Source: Bradyrhizobium ontarionense (lineage in GTDB: Bacteria; Pseudomonadota; Alphaproteobacteria; Rhizobiales; Xanthobacteraceae). From it: DNA of 64,000 nucleotides. The DNA lies in contig NZ_CP088156.1 of the NCBI RefSeq assembly GCF_021088345.1, positions 2,232,001-2,296,000 on the forward strand. The letters are read 5' to 3'. Position numbers and translations under genes: made by a program. The notes under the pieces are model-generated. The model did no database searches. It was not told where the DNA came from and saw only the letters and a list, made by a program, of their open reading frames with translations. How positions within the stretch are numbered: position 1 is the stretch's first letter; the number at the start of each line of letters is the position of its first letter. Positions 26,240 to 34,867 of this stretch are shown here, piece after piece.

Positions 26240-26686
26240 TTACCCCTGCACGGCCTTCGCGAAGTTCGCAAAGAACTCGTCAGCAAGCTTCTTGGCCGTG
26301 CCGTTGATCAGGCGCTGGCCGAGCTGCGCGAGCTTGCCGCCGATCTGCGCCTCGACATTGTAGGTCAGCAGCGTCCCGCCATCCTTGTCTGTCAGCGCGA
26401 CGGTCGCGCCCCCCTTGGCGAAGCCGGCCACGCCGCCCTCGCCCTCGCCTGAAATCTTGTAGCCGTTGGGCGGATCGAGATCGCTCAGGGTCACCTTGCC
26501 CTTGAAGCGCGCAGACACCGGGCCGACCTTCATCTTGGCCACCGCGCGCAACCCGCCATCCTCGGTTCGCTCGAGTTCCTCGCAGCCGGGGATGCAGGTC
26601 TTGAGGACCTCCGGATCATTCAGCTTGGCCCAGACCGACTCTCGCGGAGCCGCCAGTTGGACCTCGCCCGTCATCGTCATTGCCAT
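26240..26686 (-). CDS. coxG: CoxG-like SRPBCC (carbon monoxide dehydrogenase subunit G) protein
   Basis: A 148-residue protein matching CoxG (START/SRPBCC fold): AAPRESVWAKLNDPEVLKTCIPGCEELE, FKGKVTLSDLDPPNGYKISGEGEGG, GGKLAQLGQRLINGTAKKLADEFF. CoxG is associated with CO dehydrogenase assembly or membrane anchoring; its exact role is not settled. Start at MAMTMTG because GGGGGAG lies six bases upstream; longer frames use non-ATG starts. First gene of the cox cluster, divergent from the pcaD-like gene. Confidence 0.88.
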   Translation of the reverse strand: MAMTMTGEVQLAAPRESVWAKLNDPEVLKTCIPGCEELERTEDGGLRAVAKMKVGPVSARFKGKVTLSDLDPPNGYKISGEGEGGVAGFAKGGATVALTDKDGGTLLTYNVEAQIGGKLAQLGQRLINGTAKKLADEFFANFAKAVQG

Positions 26687-26915
26687 ATGCATCTCCCCCG
26701 GATTGGCGCGGTTAGAGGCATTCAAGTAAAGCACCGAACGCCCAAAAGGAAGGGCGAGCAGCGCCCGGAAGCGTTGCAGAAAAGCTGGAGCACTGCAGCA
26801 TTGCGGTCCACAGCCGTACGGGTTTTGATTGGCAGACGGCGACGGCAATGGTTAGTTCGCCACGGAATCTGCACGATTCGTGCGGCGGTCACCGCCTGCA
26901 ACGAGGATCTCGCCC

Positions 26916-27698
26916 ATGCCGATGATCGATGCCGACGGTTGCCTCTTGAATGTCACCGTCGAGGGCCGCGACGGCGGGCCGACCCTGATGCTGTCGAACT
27001 CGCTTGGCTCGACCCTGCAGATGTGGGAGCCGCAGATGCGCGCCTTCACGCAGGTTTTCCGCGTCATCCGTTATGATCGCCGCGGCCACGGCAAGTCGAC
27101 CGTGCCGCCCGGCCCCTACTCCATCGCGCGCTTCGGCCGCGATGCGCTGGCCATTCTCGATGATCTCAATATCGAGAAGGTGCACTGGTGCGGCATATCG
27201 ATGGGCGGGATGGTCGGCCAGTGGCTCGCGGCGCATGCCCCCGAACGTATCGGCAAGATCGTGCTCGCCAATACCACCTGCTACTACCCCGATCCGTCGA
27301 TCTGGGACGCACGCATCAAGGCGGTCCAGGAAAGCGGTCTCGCCGGAATCGCTGATACGGTCATCGCCGGCTGGCTGACGCAGGAATTCCGCGATCGCAA
27401 TCCCGACGTGGCCGACCGCATGAAGGCGATGCTGCTGGCGACGCCGGTCGAGGGTTATCTCGCCTGCTGCGAGGCATTGAGCCAGCTCGACCTGCGCGAA
27501 GACCTGGCTGACATCAAGAGCCCGACCCTTGTCATTGCGGGCCGCTACGACAAGTCGACGCCGATCGCGATGGCCGAAGCGATTCGCAGCCGGATCCTCG
27601 GCGCCAGCATGACCATCCTCGATGCTGCGCACATCTCGAACGTGGAAGCGGCGGGCCAGTTCAACGACGCGGCGCTCGGCTTTTTGACCCAGCGCTAA
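26916..27698 (+). CDS. pcaD: PcaD-like alpha/beta hydrolase (3-oxoadipate enol-lactonase type)
   Basis: A 260-residue alpha/beta hydrolase. Motifs: NSLGSTLQMWEPQM, YDRRGHGKS, nucleophile elbow GISMGGMVGQ, GRYDKSTP with catalytic Asp, and AHISNVE with His. The length and the NSLG start match 3-oxoadipate enol-lactonase (beta-ketoadipate pathway). None of the other pca genes lies nearby, so the assignment of substrate is tentative. Start chosen at MPMIDADG with GAGGA upstream. Divergent from coxG; convergent with the membrane protein gene that follows. Confidence 0.75.
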   Translation: MPMIDADGCLLNVTVEGRDGGPTLMLSNSLGSTLQMWEPQMRAFTQVFRVIRYDRRGHGKSTVPPGPYSIARFGRDALAILDDLNIEKVHWCGISMGGMVGQWLAAHAPERIGKIVLANTTCYYPDPSIWDARIKAVQESGLAGIADTVIAGWLTQEFRDRNPDVADRMKAMLLATPVEGYLACCEALSQLDLREDLADIKSPTLVIAGRYDKSTPIAMAEAIRSRILGASMTILDAAHISNVEAAGQFNDAALGFLTQR

Positions 27699-27741
27699 TC
27701 GCGCCCGCGATTCGACGCTCGCCCGGCGAGCGATCGGAGCT

Positions 27742-28299
27742 TTACGCTTGCTGCGCCTGCCCGCTCGGGGCCGCCGTGGGCTCGACGCGCTTCGGCGAAA
27801 CGAACCCGTGCGATGACGCGACGGTCTGCGTCGCCGGATTCTCCACCAGCATCACGATGGCCGTGCCGAGCAGCATCAGAAGCTCGGTGGCGTGCAGCCG
27901 CAGCGCCTCCGTTTCTCCGACCTTCGCGGCCATGATCATGCTGAAGAAGCTGAGCACGCTGCCGAGGCCGAGCGCGATCGATAGTGCTTCAACGTAGCCC
28001 GACACCTTTCGTACCCGCGGCACGCTGATCAGCACCAGGAACATCGCGAAGAAGCCTGCGACAGTCAGCCGCGCCAGCGCGAGCAGCCAAGCCGCACGGA
28101 CCGTCTCGACCCCTGAGAGGTGCATGTGGTCGCTGACGAACAGCGCAACCGCGATGTTCGGACGCTCGAACAGTCCCTGGACGGGCGAGACCATGATGTG
28201 GAAGGCGATGATGGTCCAGGCAGGCACGAAATAGAACGCCAGCAGGACGCCGTTGAAGCAGCTCAGCCGCCAATTCTTGATCATGCAGTTCTTGATCAT
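27742..28299 (-). CDS. four-helix membrane protein of unknown function
   Basis: A 185-residue protein (180 if the second Met at 28284 is used). Four hydrophobic segments are seen near residues 15-35, 65-88, 103-124 and 137-153, then a hydrophilic tail ending GQAQQA. No family was recognised. The N-terminus repeats MIKN twice (MIKNCMIKNW), leaving the start ambiguous. The upstream region is AT-rich (TTTAAATTGCC, GTTTACCTTAAC) and probably holds the promoter. Confidence 0.6.
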   Translation of the reverse strand: MIKNCMIKNWRLSCFNGVLLAFYFVPAWTIIAFHIMVSPVQGLFERPNIAVALFVSDHMHLSGVETVRAAWLLALARLTVAGFFAMFLVLISVPRVRKVSGYVEALSIALGLGSVLSFFSMIMAAKVGETEALRLHATELLMLLGTAIVMLVENPATQTVASSHGFVSPKRVEPTAAPSGQAQQA

Positions 28300-28393
28300 G
28301 TCACGCCGCCTTTACATCCCACCAACCGCCCGTCCGGCAGGTTCCGAAGGAGGTAACGCGCGACAAATGCCCTGGGCAATTTAAACCCTTTGT

Positions 28394-28558
28394 TTACCTT
28401 AACAGGGCGCGGGACCGCCGGCGTCGGGTATCCGGCCCGGCCTCCCCGAGGTCGTCAGGAAGCACCCGGACACCCCTGCCGGCAGGTCGGGACATGTCGA
28501 TGTAGCGATCCCGCTCGGGATTCTGGTGACCTTGGTCCTTGTCCGTCGAGCTCCTCAT
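28394..28558 (-). CDS. small basic/hydrophilic protein
   Basis: A 54-residue frame too short for most gene finders. It starts MRSSTDKDQGHQNPERDRY and ends in an Arg-rich tail. The start is supported by AAGGAGA six bases upstream. No family recognised. An inverted repeat GGGAACA ... TGTTCCC (28593-28626) lies just upstream. The good ribosome binding site argues for a real gene, the biased tail against. Confidence 0.45.
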   Translation of the reverse strand: MRSSTDKDQGHQNPERDRYIDMSRPAGRGVRVLPDDLGEAGPDTRRRRSRALLR

Positions 28559-28855
28559 GAGGATCTCCTTCGTGACGGCATACAACCAACGCGGGAACAC
28601 CTCCCGACCCCGGACACTATGTTCCCCAGCGGTCATTTGATGGCGATTGCCGGCCCCGAGGAAGGCAGGGGAACCGCGCCATCAAAGGAGGCGGGATAAG
28701 CCCGCAATTGCGGCAGTGCACGCTGTTGCCGCGCCCTGTTCCTACCTGTTAGTACTTGACCACGCGTCGCCTCCGGCCGCGGGTGCAGCTCCAGGCATGC
28801 CAGCACTCGTCCCCCCGAAGGCCCCCGCCGCGTTGCGAACCACTATCGGCAGTCC

Positions 28856-29773
28856 ATGGATTATTTCGCGCAGCAGCTCATCAACGGCCTCGTCCTCGGC
28901 TCGATCTACGGCCTCATCGCCATCGGTTATACGATGGTCTATGGCATCGTCGGCATGATCAATTTCGCGCATGGCGACATCTTCATGATCGGCGGCTTCA
29001 TCGCACTGATCTCCTTCCTGATCCTGGTGTCGATGGGCCTGACGGTGGTTCCCGTCATTCTGCTGATCGTGCTGCTGGTCTCCATGGCGATCACGGCGCT
29101 CTATGGCTGGACGGTGGAGCGCATCGCCTACCGTCCGCTGCGGCACTCGTTCCGTCTGGCGCCGATGCTCTCCGCCATCGGCATGTCGTTCGTGCTCACC
29201 AACTATTCGCAGGTCTCGCAGGGCGCGCGCGTCAAGCCGGTGCCGCCGATCATCACCGGCGGCTACACGCTGCACGAGGGCGCGAGCGGCTTCGTGGTGC
29301 AGCTCTCCAACGTCCAGATCGTGGTGGTGATCACCACCATCGTGCTGCTCCTGCTGTTCACCTGGCTGGTGTCGCGCACACGGCTCGGCCGCGACATGCG
29401 CGCCTGCGAGCAGGATCAGACCATGGCCGCGCTGCTCGGCGTCGACGTCGACCGTACCATCTCGATGACCTTCGTGATCGGCGCCGCGCTCGCGGCCGTC
29501 GCCGGCATGATGTACCTGCTCTATTATGGCCTCGTCGATTTCTTCATGGGCTTCGTCGCGGGCATCAAGGCGTTCACGGCCGCCGTGCTCGGCGGCATCG
29601 GCTCACTGCCCGGCGCCATGCTGGGAGGCCTTGCGATCGGATTGATCGAGACGTTCTGGTCGGCCTATTTCTCCGTCGAGTACAAGGACGTCGCGGCGTT
29701 CTCGATCCTGATCGTGGTGCTGATCTTCCTTCCGACCGGCCTGCTGGGCCGGCCGGAAGTCGAAAAAGTCTGA
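28856..29773 (+). CDS. livH: branched-chain amino-acid ABC permease LivH
   Basis: A 305-residue permease with about eight hydrophobic segments. The opening QQLINGLVLGSIYGLIAIGYTMVYGIVGMINFAHGDIFMIGG and the later ACEQDQTMAALLGVDVDRTISMTFVIG are the LivH signature blocks. It forms the transmembrane channel with LivM. First gene of livHMGF, with livM 13 bp downstream. Confidence 0.95.
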   Translation: MDYFAQQLINGLVLGSIYGLIAIGYTMVYGIVGMINFAHGDIFMIGGFIALISFLILVSMGLTVVPVILLIVLLVSMAITALYGWTVERIAYRPLRHSFRLAPMLSAIGMSFVLTNYSQVSQGARVKPVPPIITGGYTLHEGASGFVVQLSNVQIVVVITTIVLLLLFTWLVSRTRLGRDMRACEQDQTMAALLGVDVDRTISMTFVIGAALAAVAGMMYLLYYGLVDFFMGFVAGIKAFTAAVLGGIGSLPGAMLGGLAIGLIETFWSAYFSVEYKDVAAFSILIVVLIFLPTGLLGRPEVEKV

Positions 29774-29786
29774 CGACGGAGCCCGT

Positions 29787-31111
<1,325 letters not shown>

Positions 31112-31115
<4 letters not shown>

Positions 31116-31945
31116 ACTCCGCCCCTATCCTCGCGCTCGAAAATCTCACCATGCGCTTCGGCGGCATCGTCGCCGTCAACGCGCTGTCGTTCGTCGCCGG
31201 CCGCGAGCAGATCACCGCGCTGATCGGTCCCAACGGCGCCGGCAAGACCACCGTGTTCAACTGCATCACGGGATTTTACAAGCCGACCTCGGGCATCATT
31301 CGCCTGACGCATGACGACGGCGCGCAGTATGAGATGCAGAAGCTCAAGGACTTCAACATCTCCAAACAGGCCAAGGTGGCGCGCACCTTCCAGAACATCC
31401 GTCTGTTTCCAGGCATGACGGCGCTGGAGAACCTGATGGTCGCCCAGCATAACGCCTTGATGCGCGCGTCCGGCCTGACTTTCCTCGGGCTCCTCGGCGT
31501 TCCATCCTGGCGCGCGGCGGAGCGGAGCGCGATCGACGCAGCCGTGTTCTGGCTGAAACGCGTCGGGCTGATTGACCGCGCCGATGAAGCTGCCGGCAAT
31601 CTCGCCTACGGCGACCAGCGGCGGCTGGAGATCGCGCGGGCGATGTGCACCTCTCCCGCCCTGCTCTGCCTCGACGAACCGGCCGCAGGCCTCAACGCAC
31701 GCGAGAGCGGCGCCTTGAGCGAGCTGCTGCTGTCGATCCGGGCGGACCACGGCACGTCGATCCTCCTGATCGAGCACGACATGAGCGTCGTGATGGAAAT
31801 CTCGGACCGAATCGTCGTGATGGATTACGGCGTCAAGATCGCGGAAGGGACGCCACGCGAAATTCGCGACAACCCGAAGGTCATTGCCGCCTATCTCGGC
31901 ACCGATGAGGAAGAAGCCGTCGCCGTCATGGAGGCCGAGGCGTGA
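31112..31945 (+). CDS. livG: branched-chain amino-acid ABC ATPase LivG
   Basis: A 277-residue ATPase: Walker A GPNGAGKTT, Walker B LLCLDEPAAGLN, signature in the LivG form AYGDQRRLEIARAM, and IEHDMSVVMEISDRIVVMDYG. It energises transport together with LivF. ATGA overlap with livM, and a 4-bp overlap with the GTG start of livF. Confidence 0.95.
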
Positions 31946-32673
31946 GCACTTCTCTCCTCGAGATCCACAACCTGCGCGCCTCCTACGGCAAGATCGAAGC
32001 ACTCAAAGGCGTCGATCTCGACATCAAGGCCGGTGAGATCGTCGCGCTGATCGGCGCCAACGGCGCCGGCAAGTCGACTTTGATGATGTCGATCTTCGGC
32101 CGCCCCCGCGCGAGCTCCGGCCACATCGTCTATGACGGCAACGACATCACACAGGTGCCGACGCATCAGATCGCACGGCTGCGCATCGCGCAGTCGCCGG
32201 AGGGCCGCCGCGTCTTCCCGCGCATGAGCGTGGCCGAAAATCTGCAGATGGGAGCCGACGCAGGCGGCTCGACGGAGGCCGAGCGCACCGTCAGCCTCGA
32301 GCGCGTGCTCGCGCTGTTCCCACGGTTGAAGGAACGCATCGATCAGCGCGGCGGCACGCTGTCCGGCGGCGAGCAGCAGATGCTCGCGATCGGCCGTGCG
32401 CTGATGAGCCGGCCGCGTCTCCTGCTTCTCGATGAGCCTTCGCTTGGCCTTGCACCGCTGATCGCCCGCCAGATCTTCGATGCCATTCGGACGCTCAACC
32501 GGCAGGACGGGTTGACCGTCCTGATCGTGGAGCAGAATGCCAACCATGCGCTGAAGCTCGCGCACCGCGGCTATGTGCTGGTCAACGGCCTGATCACGCT
32601 GTCGGGCAGCGGCGACGAACTGCTGCAACGGCCGGAGATCCGCGCGGCCTATCTCGAGGGCGGTCGGCACTGA
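31942..32673 (+). CDS. livF: branched-chain amino-acid ABC ATPase LivF
   Basis: A 243-residue ATPase: Walker A GANGAGKST, signature LSGGEQQMLAIGRALM, Walker B LLLLDEPSLGL, and the LivF-typical SPEGRRVFPRMSV. It starts at GTG overlapping livG. Last of the four overlapping membrane/ATPase genes; the binding-protein gene follows after a 318-bp gap. Confidence 0.95.
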   Translation: MSTSLLEIHNLRASYGKIEALKGVDLDIKAGEIVALIGANGAGKSTLMMSIFGRPRASSGHIVYDGNDITQVPTHQIARLRIAQSPEGRRVFPRMSVAENLQMGADAGGSTEAERTVSLERVLALFPRLKERIDQRGGTLSGGEQQMLAIGRALMSRPRLLLLDEPSLGLAPLIARQIFDAIRTLNRQDGLTVLIVEQNANHALKLAHRGYVLVNGLITLSGSGDELLQRPEIRAAYLEGGRH

Positions 32674-32991
32674 GCGGCCGCGAGGGCACGGCCAGAAATG
32701 CCTTAGCCCTTCGTCTAGTGCGGCGAATCCGCCGTTTCGATCAGCCTGCCCCGCGTGCTCGTCATCGCAGCTTCAAGTTCGAAGCGGCACTGGAATCAAA
32801 GCTTTGCCGGCGCTCTTCGTCCTCGCAGGTCGCAACAGAACGTGCCGCGATCTGATACGAACTTCGGAAACGTCGCACTGGCAGCCGTGAAAATTGCCGG
32901 TGACTTCGGCGGAAAATCAGCCACAATGCGCCCGGTCTCCAGCCCGGCCTTCGGGCTGTTCCGTGTCGACTACCCCCCGCGAGGATTTCTC
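32674..32991. other. gap between livF and the binding-protein gene
   Basis: 318 bp with no convincing gene. It probably holds a separate promoter or leader that allows stronger expression of the binding protein than of the permease genes. No clear hairpin, terminator or riboswitch was seen. Confidence 0.4.
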
Positions 32992-34110
32992 ATGAAACCA
33001 CTCAAACTCATCGGCTTGGCTCTGGGCGCATCGCTGGCGCTCTCGACCGCCGCTTTCGCCGAAGACATCAACATCGCCGTGGCCGGCCCCATGACCGGCA
33101 GTGAATCGGCCTTCGGCCGCCAGATGCAGAACGGCGCCGAGATGGCGATTGCCGACCTCAACGCCGCAGGCGGTGTGCTGGGCAAGAAGCTCGCGCTGCA
33201 GGTGGGTGACGACGCCTGCGACCCGAAGCAGGCGCGTTCGGTCGCCGAGAAGCTCGCGGGCTCCGGCATTCCTTTCGTCGCCGGCCATTTCTGCTCGTCA
33301 TCATCGATCCCGGCCTCCGAGGCCTATGCCGACAGCAACGTCCTGCAGATCACGCCGGCCTCGACCAACCCGCTGTTCACCGAGCGCAAGCTGTGGAACG
33401 TGGCGCGCGTCTGCGGCCGTGACGATCAGCAGGGCCTCGTCGCCGCCAACTACATCGCGAAGAACTTCAAGGGCAAGAACATCGCGATCCTCAACGACAA
33501 GACCACCTACGGCAAGGGTCTTGCGGACGAGACCAAGAAGTCGCTCAACAAGGCCGGCGTCACCGAGAAGATGTTCGAGTCCTACAACAAGGGCGACAAG
33601 GACTTCAACGCGATCGTCTCGCGCCTGAAGCGTGAGAACATCGACCTCGTCTATGTCGGCGGCTATCATCAGGAAGCCGGGCTGATCCTGCGCCAGATGC
33701 GCGACCAGGGCCTCAAGACGATCCTGATGGCGGGCGACGCCATGAACGACAAGGAATTCGCCTCGATCACCGGTCCTGCCGCGGAAGGCACGCTGTTCAC
33801 CTTCGGCCCCGAGCCGCGCAACAAGCCGACCGCCAAGGCGATCGTCGACAAGTTCAAGGCCAAGAACATCGATCCCGAGGGCTACACGCTCTACACCTAT
33901 GCCGCGATCCAGGTCTGGTCGCAGGCCGTGAAGAAGGCCAATACGACCGACGCCAAGAAGGTGATGGACGTGATCAAGGCCGGCGAGTGGGACACTGTTC
34001 TCGGCAAGCTCGGCTTCGACGCCAAGGGCGACATCAAGCAGATCGACTACGTCGTCTACAAGTGGGACGCCAAGGGCGGCTATACCGAGCTCGGCGGCAA
34101 AGGCTCCTGA
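32992..34110 (+). CDS. livK: branched-chain amino-acid ABC substrate-binding protein
   Basis: A 372-residue periplasmic binding protein. Signal peptide 1-23 with cleavage near AFA-ED, then the type I fold INIAVAGPMTGSESAFGRQMQNGAEMAIADLNAAGGVLG and the Cys pair in GDDACDPKQA ... HFCSSSSIPASEAY typical of Leu/Ile/Val-binding proteins. Start supported by GAGGA eight bases upstream. A strong terminator follows 28 bp after the stop codon. Ligand specificity within branched-chain or other amino acids is not readable. Confidence 0.93.
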   Translation: MKPLKLIGLALGASLALSTAAFAEDINIAVAGPMTGSESAFGRQMQNGAEMAIADLNAAGGVLGKKLALQVGDDACDPKQARSVAEKLAGSGIPFVAGHFCSSSSIPASEAYADSNVLQITPASTNPLFTERKLWNVARVCGRDDQQGLVAANYIAKNFKGKNIAILNDKTTYGKGLADETKKSLNKAGVTEKMFESYNKGDKDFNAIVSRLKRENIDLVYVGGYHQEAGLILRQMRDQGLKTILMAGDAMNDKEFASITGPAAEGTLFTFGPEPRNKPTAKAIVDKFKAKNIDPEGYTLYTYAAIQVWSQAVKKANTTDAKKVMDVIKAGEWDTVLGKLGFDAKGDIKQIDYVVYKWDAKGGYTELGGKGS

Positions 34111-34137
34111 TCCCGGTTGACCGTCATCAAATACAAA

Positions 34138-34164
34138 CGCCCCGGTCCAAGACCGGGGCGTTTT
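34138..34164 (+). terminator. rho-independent terminator after livK
   Basis: Stem CGCCCCGGTC / GACCGGGGCG (10 bp) with a 3-base loop, directly followed by TTTT. It closes the liv operon. Confidence 0.9.
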
Positions 34165-34247
34165 GCCTGTCAGTCCATCGCGACACCGCCTCGCCCCTCG
34201 CCTCCGCACTTCACGCGGGAACGCGAGAGAGAAGTGCGGGAAACCAA

Positions 34248-34649
34248 TCAGTTCGCGCAGGCCGTGAGCGGCGCCGGACTCTTGTCCTTGACCGCCGAGC
34301 GGGCCATCTCGACAGCCCGCATCAGCTCGGCCGGCCGGAACGGCTTCTGCAGGTAGACAACGCGGGTCAACTCCTCCGACATCGCGGCCCCGTCGAACGC
34401 GCTCATGCCGGAGACGGCCACGACCGGAACATCGGGAACCAGCGCACGCATGCCGCTGACCAGTTCGAGACCGTTGGAATCATCGAGATAGATGTCGACG
34501 ATCACTGCGTCGAACGGCTGGTCGCGGAACAACTGGAGTCCGGCCGTCGCGGTTCCCGCCTCGACCACATCGAACTGGTTGACGCGCAGCACCATGCTGA
34601 TCATGGCACGCACGTCCTTCTGATCGTCGACCACCAAGATCCGTGGCAT
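34248..34649 (-). CDS. stand-alone receiver-domain response regulator
   Basis: A 133-residue CheY-like protein consisting of a receiver domain only: acidic pair DD near residue 8-9, phospho-acceptor Asp52 in VIVDIYLDD, Thr/Ser region VAVSGMS, and Lys in YLQKPFRP. No output domain. It lies head-to-head with the MASE4 hybrid kinase gene (34868), which makes that kinase the likeliest phospho-donor; this is contextual inference. GGAG lies six bases before the ATG. Confidence 0.88.
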   Translation of the reverse strand: MPRILVVDDQKDVRAMISMVLRVNQFDVVEAGTATAGLQLFRDQPFDAVIVDIYLDDSNGLELVSGMRALVPDVPVVAVSGMSAFDGAAMSEELTRVVYLQKPFRPAELMRAVEMARSAVKDKSPAPLTACAN

Positions 34650-34784
34650 CAACTTCTCCAGAAAATTTTCGTGGACAGCCTACAACATAAAAAGAAATCA
34701 GGTACAACTACGGGTATATTTAGCCCGATTGCGGTAAAGGTGCAGTTACTCCAAATCACAACTCATTCTACAGAACGTTTCAAA

Positions 34785-34813
34785 TTGGCACCATACAACC
34801 TTTGCTAGAATAT
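34785..34813 (+). promoter_or_regulatory. possible sigma-70-type promoter of the hybrid kinase gene
   Basis: TTGGCA, then 15 bases, then TAGAAT (GAATAT at a 17-base spacing is the alternative), in a markedly AT-rich intergenic stretch about 60 bp upstream of the kinase start. The spacing is not ideal. Confidence 0.35.
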
Positions 34814-34867
34814 GGTTTTTTTTCGCGCAACAGTCGCGTCAGTGCCCGGTTTGCGCGTTGATGCCTG

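Noticed and set aside
28593..28626. Inverted repeat GGGAACA ... TGTTCCC upstream of the 54-residue ORF
   Set aside because: Arms are only 7 bp and the spacer is 20; GGAAC resembles an EcfG -35 but no matching CGTT -10 lies at 16-17 bases.
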